NCBI GenBank assembly: GCA_028583415.1
Contig: CM053268.1
Span: forward strand, 21,685,923 to 21,749,922
Reading direction: 5' to 3'
Source of the DNA: Protea cynaroides
Lineage: Eukaryota; Streptophyta; Magnoliopsida; Proteales; Proteaceae
DNA length: 64,000 nucleotides
The position numbers and the translations under genes were made by a program. Of this stretch, positions 33,180 through 44,768 are shown one piece after another. Under the pieces are notes generated by a model that saw only the letters and a list, made by a program, of their open reading frames with translations, ran no database searches and was not told the origin of the DNA. Numbering within the stretch: position 1 is the stretch's first letter; each line of letters starts with the position of its first letter.

Positions 33180-35355
33180 TGTAAGACCCATACTCCATGA
33201 ACCCAATCTAAACCTTTAATTTATGTCGTAACAGGTCTTCCAATCATCATCGGGCCAGACGGGATGAGAGAGTGACAATCAGGTACGAAAATGGACCAAA
33301 ATTGATAAAAATTATCATACCGGTCTATATACTGGTTAACCGGTATGTCTGCGCGGGCAAACTAGTTAGATCCAGAAATGGATTTTTATGGATCCCGCTT
33401 GTCAAATTCGAGCCTAGAGACTTTCCTAACGTAGGAAAACTTTTTAAACTTTATCCTAGTTTATTTAAGGGCCCTTAAACCTCCTTTAAACTCTTTGATT
33501 GATCCTCACAAACCCTAGATAAGAGAAAGAGATCTGAAGAGGAGAAATAGCTAAGAAAGGTGGAAGTGGAGCCGTCGTTAGACGAAGAATGCCATAGTTG
33601 TGAACCAACGGTAAGTGCTTGAACTTCTCTCCAAGTTAAGCATTATAGATGATTAATCATGACTGATCAATACCTAGATCAATACTTTGCAAGGCTAGGT
33701 ATTAATTTAAAACCCTTATTTTGTTGTTAAACCCTAATTGTTCGTTAAACCCTAGATTCGAATTCTAGGCGAAGAATCATCGGAACAAGGACTTGAATGG
33801 AATATAAAATAACCTTAACTCGTTGCTCAGGCTTAGAATGTATAGGAGAAACTCAAGAACCAATAATGGGTGACCGACGGAAGACGAACACCAAGTTGGT
33901 GGTCTTTCGGAGGCATACCGGTCGACTATACCGGTTGCACTATGTGCGACTGGTACTACGATCAGTACCTCTCGAGAGCTGGTCAGTGGGGGACTGGTCA
34001 ACCATACCGGTCGCACCTTTTCCTCACAGTGCAGCGATCGGTACCTACGACTTGTATGTACTATAAGGGGTATATTTTGATCAAGTTGGTTTTTCGACCA
34101 ACATAAATCCTAAGAAACTAATTCTAATTCAACCCTAATATCGTGTAGGACCTTGTGATAGTGAGTTTGGATTCTATGATGCAGAGCAAGCTAGCAGTCA
34201 AGCGTCAGGTAAGGGAATCAGACCTAAACCCTAATAACTTAATAACAATAAAACGTTGTTAATAAGTATGATTATGTGGATTGGTGTTGTGCATACTCAC
34301 ATGTCATCTTTACTTTTAGTTATTATATTGTTCATGCATACTTACTATGCTAGGATGTGATTGTTTGGCATGTGATTGTTTTTGTTGGTATGTAGAATGG
34401 GAAGGGCTTGAGGTCTGGGATCATTCCTCACACTAGCACCTTCGTTTTTGTCTTAGCATGCTTGGTGTAGGTAGGGTATCAGGGGGAGGAAGCGATACTG
34501 TGGTCTCCGGCCTGGCCACTAGACTCGAGCCATATCTCTATGTCATAGGGAACTATGCTGGGATAGGACCTACTGTGATGACATATAGGATTGGTTAGTT
34601 GTGAGTCCAGTTTGCAAGCCCTTGCTAATAGGGACTTACGTGTTGGTATGGGTAGGGCATCAGGGGAAGTGTTGGCGGTGTGTGATCTAAACACTTTAGC
34701 TCTATCTCTATTCCATGGTGGGTGCATGTGGGACGACAGTGGTGTTTAATCCATTGGGTGGATTCACACACTTGTGTATAGAGGTGCGGTGGCCGCCAAT
34801 CCTTTCTATAGTACATTGCAAACTTAAAATCAGACCATAATGTGAATGTTATTTATGCATAATGTGTGTTGCATTGTCTGATTTTCTTACTGAGCTAAGT
34901 TCTGAGTTCACCCTTGTATATATACATGTTTTTAGATGTTGATGCAGGATACACTGTAGAGGACTACGTGGACGTTCCAGTATATGGAGGTAATGTTGCA
35001 TTAGAAGTGCAAGCAAGGGAGGACGAGCATGATGCTTCATGCGAATGCCCTTTCTACGTGTACCTCTAGGATATGGATGATTTGTTTATTTTGTATAATT
35101 CAATTGGATTTTTTTTTAACAATGTAAAGATGTTCTATTTACATTTTGGTGTGGAGAATAATTGGTTATTATATTTACAATGTAGAATTCAATTCATTTA
35201 ATTTAAGACTTCTGCTATATTTAATCATATTCTGATTATGGTTATGTGCAATGGTTTGTATAAGTGGATACGGTCTTATCTAGATCCTGATGTGAACTGT
35301 TGGTTCAGTGGCGGTTCACTCACACTTCTGGTTCAATCGGAATTAGGGTGTGACA
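33180..35355 (+). repeat. Element 0 3' LTR (ACCGGT family)
   Basis: 2,176 bp, TGTAAGACC...GTGTGACA. ACCGGT words near 33320-33345 and 33915-34015. The TATA region is degenerate (TTTATTTAAGG near 33460); telo-box ACAAACCCTAG at about 33509; leader donor CAACG/GTAAGTG near 33610; acceptor GTGTAG near 34148; second donor CGTCAG/GTAAGG near 34210. Confidence 0.88.
34936..35069 (+). other. Candidate last exon of the LTR reading frame
   Basis: After acceptor TTTTTAG the frame reads DVDAGYTVEDYVDVPVYGGN and ends EDEHDASCECPFYVYL stop. Joined across the splice to exon 2 (34149-34208, CDSEFGFYDAEQASSQAS) in the same phase as the copy at 46726. Open in both exons. Confidence 0.55.
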
Positions 35356-36297
35356 CTTTATGTAACAAGCACTAATCCAACTATACCCCTTTTCGAATTC
35401 TTCAAATATTTTAGGAGTGTATATTTCTCCTGCTTGTGCCATAACTGGTAACTTGACAAACAAATTTCTTGGTGTTTTATTTCTTGTTTCAAATTCAGCC
35501 TTCAACTCATTGTCACATTTATCATTCAACACCCTTTCTAAATGTTTGAAAAACTGCTCAAGGTCTAAACTATATTTCAAATAATTCTTCAAATCCCCAT
35601 TGATACTTTCACTAAGTTGTGTACTCCACATACCTAAGGTGAATGTCATCTTCATATAACAATTAGCCCATTTTCCCCTTAAACTATAAATAGGTTATAA
35701 CCATGAATCATCTTTAACTGGATAATCAGCTTTCAATTTCTCCCATGCCATTTTAAATTCTTGTTCATCCTCATATTGAAACATATAAGCCTTGAAATAT
35801 TTTAGAAAATGTGATCCATCTTTCATCAGATTCCTAAGTGCTTAATGCCATTCTGCATAATGTGCCAAATACACAATCCATGCTATCTCTCTAGAAACAG
35901 CTCAGGTATAGCCTTCGCCATTGCAGCATCTTGATTAGTAAACATTGTTATCAGCTTCTTCTGACCATGAGCTTTAAGGAAAGCCTCGAACAACCATTTA
36001 AAGGATTCGTTTGTCTCATCATATAACAATGTAGCTCCAAAAATTGCAGCCCCTCTATGGTGATTAAAACCAGCAAATACACCAAATGGTCTATACTCTT
36101 TGTTGGTGCTAAATGTAGTATCGTATGTAATAACATCACCAAAGAGTGCATAATCTTGTCTCATCCTAAAATCAGCCCAAAATATATTAGTTGTTTTCTC
36201 TTCACTTTCCAACTATATTTATACATAAAAGTAGGGTTGTCACAAGTTTGCTTCTCGAAGTACATCAACAAACTTCTAGCTCACCATAAGCTAAGTC
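35356..36297 (-). pseudogene. MULE transposase, FAR1-type, catalytic part
   Basis: Minus-strand frames read NIFWADFRMRQDYALFGDVI, then YDTTFSTNKEYRPFGVFAGF (MULE transposase core with the first catalytic Asp), NESFKWLFEAFLKAHGQKK and MFTNQDAAMAKAIPE (second Asp). A degenerate stretch follows (35656-35882, two stops), then MWSTQLSESINGDLKNYLKY and FEKGYSWISACY. Related to Arabidopsis FAR1/FHY3, which derive from such transposases. The left edge is element 0; the SWIM zinc finger expected at the C-terminus is missing. The right edge is element 2, after which the protein continues at 53952. Confidence 0.87.
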
Positions 36298-38611
36298 TGT
36301 CACACCCCAATTCTGCACCAACCGGAATAGTGTGATGAACCGTCTATGATTCAACAGTTCAACCAGGATCTCGAATAGGCTATCCGTTTACTTAAACCAT
36401 ATACATCCACAACCATAATCAGAGTAAATAAACAATAGCGGAAGTCTTTATACTAATGAACGGAGAGTCTGACAATGATAACATAAATAAATTATCCAAT
36501 TATCTTCCATTGACTAAGACATAAAATAAAATAAAATAAAATCAATCAATTTCATCGTCTGAATAATTCAAATATAAATCTAATCGAAGACGCATGAGTT
36601 ACACTCGCATGACGAATCATGCGACTCCATCATAGCTTCTGCATCCATCGCCGCAGCATGACCGTACATCAGAGCATTCATATAGTCTTCTGCTGTGGTA
36701 CCTGCATCATCAACTAAAAATATTCGACGTCGAAAGGGTGAGCACACATCACGGCCCAGTGAGCAAAAAAAATAATGCAACAAACATATGCATGCATTTA
36801 ATTCATATCTTTGGTTCATAAGTTTGCAATGTGCAATAGAAAGGTTTGATGGCCGCCGCACCTCTATACATGGGTGTATAAGCCCACCCAATGGATCAAA
36901 CAACATTGTCGTCCACATCCACCCCACCATGGAATAAGGATAGAGCTAAAGTGCTTAGGACCGTACCGCATCACACTTCCCCTGATGCCCTACTCATACC
37001 AACACGTAAGCCCCTATTGGTGAGGGCTTGCAAACTGGGTTTGCAAATAACCAATCCTAATGTCAAACAGTATATCCAAGGCCTCACCCCAACATCCTTC
37101 AATACGTCCATAGAGATAGAGCTAAGACCCCCCGACAGAGTCAGAGACTACACGGTCCGAGACCACCTCCCCTGATGCCCTACAACGTAATAGTTCTGCT
37201 AAGGTAATGGCGATACGACGATGTCAGTGGACAAGACTTGAGCAGAGATAGAGCTTAAGTGCTTAGGACCACACCGCATCATACTTCCCCTGATGCCCTA
37301 CTCGCATCAAGTACACTAACCACACACAAACAATCACATGCCTATTCCTAGCATCATCATCATCATGTTATAAATAAATGGAATTAAATATGCATGGACA
37401 GTAATAGCAGGAATATTAGATGACATGTTAAATGCACATTACATGCATATAAGCATAGAATCATTCATGGCATCAGACTCAATAAACAAAAATAGTTTAT
37501 TATTAGTCAATTAGTTTAGGTCTTGTTCCCTCACCTTTGACTGCTAGTAGATCCTCGTTCAAGCTTTATAATTCACTTTTAAATAACTGAAAAAACCTAA
37601 TAAGTTGATAGATTTTAGTTAGAATTAATTCCAATATGTTTAAACTAACAAAAACTGAGGGGTCGCAGGTGGGCTCACACCTGGGGTCTAGTTTCTACGA
37701 CCACAGGGTGTAGGGTCGCAGGTGGGGTTGAATATACTTCGACCCTACGTGCGACCACAGCCTCCCTGGAACTTTTCGAGGGCATGTGGTCGAACATGTG
37801 GGTCTCGTGGGGTCAAATATCATGTGACCCTACATGCGATCACACGTGTTATGGTCGTTCTTTCACTCTTAAGTCCATTCCTCCTTGTTGAAATCCTTTT
37901 GCTTATCTTCATAGTCCTTCCTATGATTGTTCTATGACTCAAAACTATAATTTTACACACTATCCATTGTCTACAATGATTTTCTCCATGGATTCCCTTG
38001 GAATTTATCCATGGATGGATGATTTGGGAGAAACCTAACCCTATCTTCTTCATGAACTATTCTAGGCTCTTAATTCATGTAGGGAATTAGGTTCATACCT
38101 TAGGTTTGCTGAGATTCAGAGTTTTCTCTGAACTCTCCTCCTTGGTCTTTTTCTTTAATTCTCCTTCTCTTCCTTCTCTTCTCTTTCTCTTACTTTCAAT
38201 TAGGATTCTAAAAGGATGAAAGAGGCTAAGGGATGTCCTATTTATAGAGAAATACCCTCCATAATAAGCCCTAATGAGTTTAGGAAAGAACCCCCTTTGG
38301 ATTAGGAAAGTTTCCTAAATTCGGTTTCTGACTGTTTCTGTAGGGTCGGATGTAGGGTCGCAGAATCCGTCGACCCTACATTTTTTAAAACATGAGACTC
38401 CCCGATCAAAAGTCATGGGTTGGACTCTTTTGTGGTGGGGTCGGTCATACCTGTTTAGACATGCGACCACACATTCATATTTGACTATTTTTTAGTTAAA
38501 TTATATACCTGGTCTTATGGTTTCTTCACGCACTTGGTCCACTTGGCTCGACCATGATAGGTAGATCTGGTACAAGGTGGTAAGACCAGTTAGTTCGAGA
38601 TGGGTCTTATA
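36298..38611 (-). repeat. Element 2 3' LTR
   Basis: 2,314 bp, TGTCACACC...GGTCTTATA on the plus strand. TATA box CTATAAATAGG in sense at 38238-38249. GGTCGCA/GCGACC clusters at 37655-37850 and 38340-38480. More diverged from its partner (51664-53951) than the element 1 pair, so element 2 is older. Confidence 0.92.
36580..36713 (-). other. Candidate last exon of the LTR reading frame
   Basis: VDDAGTTAEDYMNALMYGHA, ending HDSSCECNSCVFD stop. Open. The paired LTR has the homologous exon at 51947-52080. Confidence 0.5.
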
Positions 38612-38626
38612 ACTCCCCCCCTCTTA
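38612..38626 (-). other. Element 2 polypurine tract
   Basis: In sense AGAGGGGGGGAGTT before TATAAGACCC (LTR start with G-to-A at the second base). Confidence 0.72.
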
Positions 38627-40320
38627 TTAAAAATTTTGTCCTCGAAATTTGAACATACCTTCCGAGTCGAAAAGGTGAGGATGTTGCTTTCGCATAATAT
38701 TTTCTTCTTCCCATGTGATCTCTTCTATATCTTGGCTCCTCCAGGTGACCTTAACATAATAAATGTCACAATTGCGTAGACGTTGAACCTTTCGGCTGGT
38801 GATTTCAGTTGGTGCTACTTCAAATGTCAAATCTTCAGTTAGATCTGGTGGATCCGCTGTCAAAACGGGTGTTGGATCTCTGACGTACTTCTTCAATAAT
38901 GAGATATGAAATACATCATGCACACTTGACATAGATGGTGGTAGTGCTAACTGATAAGCCACTTTTCCACGTTTAGCTAGAATCTCATGTGGCCCGACAT
39001 ATCTCGGACTTAGCTTCCCTTTCTGTCTGAATCATTTTAAACCTTCCATAGGTGATACTTTCAAGAATACCTTATCACCTATGACAAATTCAAGATCTCT
39101 ACGTCGAGTATCTGCATACTGTTTCTGACGATTTTGAGCTGTTTTAACTCTTTCCTTAATAATGTCGACTACACGACAAGTCTCTTTATCAAATTCTGGT
39201 CCAACAATACTCCGTTCACCAACTTCATTCCAAAACAAAGGAGTTCGACACTTCCTACCTTACAGTGCTTCATAGGGAGACATCTGTGTAGTAGCCTGAT
39301 AGTTGTTGTTATAGGCGAATTCGATCAATGGTAGGTTTTCATCCCATGATCCTTTGAAATCAATAACACAAGCTCGAAGCATGTCTTCTAAGATCTGAAT
39401 GGTACGCTTTGACTATCCGTCTGTCTGAGGATGGAATGCAGTACTGAAATTCAGCGTTGTACCCATAGCCTTCTGTAATCCTTCCCAAAACTTTGAGGTA
39501 AAGCGTGGGTCTCTATCGGACACAATGCTTTCAGGTACACCATGTAATCTAACAATATTATCCACATATAGCTTGGCTAACTTCTCCAGGGTATACTGTG
39601 GTCGTATAGCTATAAAGTGAGTTGTCTTAATCAGATGATCTACAATCACCCAGACCGCGTCAACTACTCGGGGAGTCAATGGTAACCCGGTGACGAAGTC
39701 CATAGTGATGCAGTCTCATTTTCATGCTGGTTCTGGCAGTGGCTGCAACAATCCTGCAAGTCTTTGCCGTTCAACCTTCACCCTCTGACAATTTAGGCAT
39801 TGAGACACGAATTCAGCTACATCTGTTTTCATTCCTCTCCACCAATATAATTTCTTCAAATCATGATACATCTTGGTACTTCCAAGATGTACCGAATAAG
39901 CGGTGGTGTGAGCTTCTTTCATTAATCTGTGTCTAATGTGCAAGTTTTCCGTTTCAGGAACACATACTCTTCCTTTGTACTTTAGTACATTTTCATCATC
40001 CAAGGTGAACTCAGGAATAGTTCTACCTTTTTCGATGTCTTCTTGTACCGTTCTCAGATAAGGGTCTGATTTAAGAGCGGCTTTCACTTCATCAATTCTA
40101 TCAGGTACAATCTTCAATGCGGCAAACATATTTGAAAACCGATGAATAAACCCTTGGTTGGTTGATCTACTCAGTGCATCTATCACGAACTGCTCATTAC
40201 CATGATGGAATACTTTTCCTGTAACACACATTGCCACAGTCGTGTTAACCTCTCCTTGAGATTTTTTCATTGCCTTTCTGCTTAGCGCATCAGCAACTAC
40301 ATTAGATTTTATCATTGTCG
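38627..40320 (-). pseudogene. pol: Element 2 pol: integrase and chromodomain
   Basis: From 40320 leftward: end of RNase H (NVVADALSRKAM), integrase zinc-binding part (HPGSTK-like, YWWRGMK, LNCQRVKVERQR), core MDFVTGLPLTPRVVDAVWVI, DRDPRFTSKFWEGLQ, HPQTD, then DLEFVIGDKVFLKVSPMEG and chromodomain YYVKVTWRSQDIEEITWEEE to 38627. Frame breaks near 39710, 39410 and 39240-39030. It is cut at 40320 by a truncated LTR after ten unrelated bases (ATCATTGTCG). Confidence 0.87.
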
Positions 40321-43300
40321 TGTCACACCCTAATTCTGTACTATTCAGAATGGTGTGATGAACCGTCAAAAAACCAATGATTCAACCAGGATCTCGAATA
40401 GGCTGTGTCCATTTGCTTAAACTATACACATCCACAACCATAATCAGAGTAAATAAATAATAGCAGAAGTGAAATGACCCGCACTCTGAAAACCCGGTCT
40501 AACCTTGGTTTTGTGTTGTGACAGGTCTCCGATCACACCGAGGCAACGGGGCAAGCGGATAACAAACAGGTACAAAATCGGACCAAGTCGACTAATTATT
40601 CCCGATTTTAGGTATACCGGCCGATGGTACCGGTCTTGGTACCCGGCCGACCGGTATGGCCTCGCAAACTATGTGCGGGAATTTGGAAATTGGTCTCTGT
40701 GGGTCCCGCTTTCCCGATTTTGAACCTAGAAGTTTCCTAATCCTAGTAGGGTTACTAAACCCTATTTCTAGCCTATAAAACACCCTTAAGCCTCCTCAAA
40801 TCCTTTCCATTGTCTCTCACAAACCCAGAGAAGAGAAAGACCTTGGAAAGGAGAAGGAGCTAGAAGAAGAAGAAGGAGCCGCCATTACCGTTGACGAAGC
40901 TCACGCTACCGCCAACGGTAAGTGTTGAACCTCTTCTTACCCTATGTTAGTTGGTGGGTGGATCAATACCATGCAAAGTAGGATTGATCTAAAACCCTAA
41001 ATTGGCCAATAAACCCTAAGTTGCCGTTAAACCCTTGATTCGAGTTTCGAGATGATATTCATCGAAATAAGACTTGAATGAGTTGGGGATAACTCTAACT
41101 CAAAGCCTAGACTTAGAATGGATGGAGAAACCCCGAAAACCATGGAGGGTGATCGGGCAGTCGAAGAACCCATGTGTGGTCTTCCGGAGACATACCGGTC
41201 GACTATACCGGTTGCACATAGTCGACCGGTATGTTGCGACCGCTACCTCTCGGGAGGTTATCGTGGGGACCGGCTGACCATACGGTCACCAGCCTTCCCA
41301 CGAGTTGCGATCGGTACATGCCACCGGCCACTCGGAGGGTGTTTGTGACTCGTTGGTTTCCGACCAACATGAAACCCTAAATAATATATTCTAATGAAAC
41401 CCAAATAATATTGTAGGACTTTGTGACATATCGTTTGGACCTTGCGACGTGGAGCAAGTTATTGAACGAGCGCCGTAAGGGAATCGACCTAAACCTAATA
41501 ATTAATGGACAGAAATCGTTGTTAATCATTGAATATCTATGAGTGATGTTTGTGTATATTCACATGCCATCCTTTACTTTCGCTTATTATTATTGTTCAT
41601 GCATTCATAGGATGTGAGTGTTAGGCATGTGATTGTTTTCGTTGGTGTGTGGAGGGGGCATGGGCCGGATCGCTCTTCACATTGGCACTTTTGTAGTATC
41701 CGTCTTAACATGCTTGGTACGGATGGGGATCGGGAAGGTCGGGTACGGTGGTCTCCGATATTGATGTTGTCCCGGCCATTGTTATGTGGTTCGAGGATTT
41801 CGAGCGACCGGCTTGTCCACGATGCTTTAGCTCTATCTCTATGCCGTAGGGAGTTATGTTGGGATAGGGTCTACCCGCGTATTGTTTCTATCCTAGTGGG
41901 TTAGTTGCGGATAGGGTATCGGGGGAGGTGAGGTATTGTGGTCTCCGGCCCGGCTTAGACGCTCTAGCTCTATCTCTATGCCGTAGACGGCGTCGGGATA
42001 GAGCATACATTGTTGACATATAGGATTGGTTAGTTGCAGCCCGGTTGCGAGCCCCGGCCGCAGGGGCTTAGGTACGGTATGGGTAGAGTATCGGGGGAGG
42101 GTGGGTATACCTTAGCTCTATCTCTATTCCATGATGGGTGCAGTGGGTGGTGGTAGTGTGATTATCGTGCGATGCCACACACTCGTGTATAGAGGTGCGG
42201 GGGCCACCAAACCTTTCTATAGCACATTACAAACTTAAAACCGACACACGATAAAATTGGTTGTTACTCATGCATAATATGGTGAAACTGCCGATTGTCT
42301 TCTCGAGCTGTGTTGTGTGCTCACCCTTTGTATATACATTGTTTTTAGATGTTGATGCGGGATACACCGTGGACGACTATGTGAACGCTCCGCATACGGT
42401 GGGTAGCCGCTTTGGACGCAAGCGGGGGAGGACGAGCATGATGCTTCAGCGAGTGCCCTTTTCAGGTACCTTTGATTTGTTTTATTTATTTATTTCAGTT
42501 ATTTTTTATTGGATTAAAGAGATGTAAAAGGATTATTATTTTATGTGTTTGGATTTGAATAATGGGATATTTATTTAAATTATCAATAGATACTCAGTTC
42601 ATTCTATTTAAAGTCTTCCGCTGTATATTTATATTCTGATTGTGGTTATGTGTAATGGTTTGTATGGGTGGACACGGCTTATTTGAGATCCTGGTGTGAA
42701 CCGTTGGTTCAATGACGGTTCACTCACACCGTTCTGGTTGGATCAGAATTGGGGTGTGACAAGAAGTCTTTATACTAATGAACTGAGAGTCTAACAGTGT
42801 TAACATAAATAAATTATCCAATTATCTTCAAAGGACTAAAACATAAAAATAAATAATTTAATAAATTACGTTGTCTGAATAATTTAAATATAAATCTAAT
42901 CAAAGACGCATGAGTTGCACTCGCATGACGAATCATGCGACTCCATCATAACTTCTGCATCCATCGCCGCAGCATGTCAGTACATAGAAGCATTCATATA
43001 GTCCTCTACAGTTGTACCTGCATTATCAACTAAAAAATATTCGACGTTGAAAGGGTGAGCACACATCACGGCTTAGTGAGCAAACAAAACAATGCAACAA
43101 ACATATGCATGCATTCAATTCATATCTTTGGTCTGGTTTATAAGTTTGCAATGTGCAATAGAAAGGTTTGGTGGCCGTCGCACCTCTATACACAAGTGTG
43201 TGAAGCCGTCCAATGGATCAAACACCATTGCCATCCCACATGCACCCATCATGGAATAAGGATAGAGCTAAAGTGCTTAGGACCGCACCGCATCACACTT

Positions 43301-43680
43301 CCCCTGATGCCCTACCCATACCAACAAGTAAGCCCCTATTGGCGAGGGCTTGCAAACTGGGCTCGCAACTAACCAATCCTAATATCAAATAGTGTATCCA
43401 AGGCCTCTCCTCGGCATCCCTCAATACGTCCATTGAGATAGAGCTAAGGCCCCCTGGCAGAGTCAGAGACTACACGGTCTAAGACCACCTCCCCTGATGC
43501 CCTACGATGTAATAGTTCTGCTAAAGTAATGACGATACGACGATGCCAGTGGACAAGACTTGAGTAGAGATAGAGCTAGAGTCTGGTGACTAGGATGAAC
43601 CACAGTGTCATGTCCCCCCCTGATGCTCCACTCGCATCAAGTACACTAACCACACACATACATTCACATGCCTATTCCTG
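40321..43680 (-). repeat. Truncated Ty3 LTR (GGGTCGA family), minus, interrupted
   Basis: Begins TGTCACACC at 40321 and is split by a solo LTR at 40470-42761. It ends in the middle of the LTR at TATTCCTGG (43680), where the RNase H sequence GGATGATACTGG resumes. Only about 1.07 kb of LTR remains; the upstream half and a few pol bases are deleted. The last exon of the LTR frame (42896-43030) has one stop. Confidence 0.82.
40470..42761 (+). mobile_element. Solo LTR (ACCGGT family) with duplication AGAAG
   Basis: 2,292 bp, TGAAATGACCCGCAC...GTGTGACA, flanked by AGAAG at 40465-40469 and 42762-42766. It lies inside the truncated LTR, which lies in element 2, which lies in the MULE: the deepest nesting level in the window. 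TATA box CTATAAAA at 40772-40780, ACCGGT words at 40616-40655 and 41192-41335. Close relative of 24385-26725. Confidence 0.92.
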
Positions 43681-44768
43681 GATGATACTGGATATCGCAA
43701 TCATACTCCTTCAATAATTACAGCCATCTTCTTTGTCTCATGTTCAATTCCTTCTGATTAAAAAGGTAAGTGAGACTCTTATGATCTGACTTAAGATGAA
43801 ATTTCTCTCCATACAAATAATGTCTCCATATCTTGACAGCATGTACTACTGCTGCTAATTCCAAGTCATGAGTGGGATAGTCCTTCTCATGTGTCTTCAG
43901 TTATCTTGAGGCATATGTAATTGCTTGTTCTCCTTGCATAAGTACACAGCCTAAACCCAATCCAGACGCATCAGTGTACAAGGTAAATGGTTATCCTGGA
44001 ATAGGAATAGTCAAGATGGGAGCATATATCAATCTAGCCTTCAATGTTTGAAAACTTTTCTCACATTTTTCGGTCCAAACAAACTTTTCTCCTTTCTTAG
44101 TCAAACTGGTGAGAGGTACAGCAATTCTGGAATAGTTTTCCATGAATCTTCGATAATACCTAGCTAGACCTAGGAAATTTCTAATTTCTGCAATACTCTT
44201 AGGTGCTTCCCACTTCACAATGGCTTCAATCTTGCTAGGATCCACTTTTATTCCCTCAGCGGATACGACATGACCTAAGAAAGCTACCTCATTTAGCAAA
44301 AACTCATACTTTGTAAATTTGGCGTAAAGTTTTTCTTTTCTTAGTCGTTGCAGAGCGGCTCTTAGATTCATGACATGAGTTTTCTTGTCTTTAGAGTAGA
44401 CCAATATATCATCAATAAACACAATGACTGACATATCCAACATATCATGGAATACCCGATTCATGAGTTCCATAAAAGTTACGGGTGCGTTAGTCAATCC
44501 AAAAGACATGACAAAAAATTCATAATGTCTGTATCTTGTTCTAAATGCTGTCTTTGGAATATCACCTTCCTTAATCTTCAGCTGATGGTATCCTGATCAA
44601 AGATCAATCTTAGAGAACACCTTGGCACCTTGCAACTGATCGAACAAGTCATCAATCCGAGGCAATGGGTACTGATTCTTGATTGTAAGCTTATTCAAAT
44701 TCCCGATAGTCTATACACAGTCGAACGCTACCGTCCTTCTTCTTTACAAACAATACTGGCGCTCCCCA
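43681..44768 (-). pseudogene. pol: Element 2 pol: reverse transcriptase and RNase H
   Basis: From 44768 leftward: LFVKKKDGSVRL region, DLFDQLQGAKVFSKIDL, FGLTNAPVTF and catalytic FIDDILVYSKD near 44410, LGLARYYRRFMENYSRIAVP, then RNase H (DASGLGLG, HDLELAA) to 43681. A stop near 44596 and others in RNase H break it. The N-terminal part of RT continues at 47180, beyond a nested LTR. Confidence 0.87.

Larger units (their letters stand above)
14512..35355 (+). mobile_element. Element 0: old Ty3 chromovirus, plus strand
   Basis: 5' LTR remnant (14512-14875), primer site (14876-14890), gag remnant, protease, RT/RNase H and integrase with many stops up to 18178. Element 1 is then inserted (18179-32470), after which integrase C-terminus and chromodomain (32476-33095), a duplicated polypurine tract and the 3' LTR (33180-35355) follow. 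Reading through the nested element restores the same pol order. The C-terminal block (YVNVHWKNQ, EEITWEEENAIRKEY) resembles Tekay/Del chromodomain integrases. It sits in the MULE transposase (CTTTA at 35356 may be its target duplication; the left copy is lost). Confidence 0.88.
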
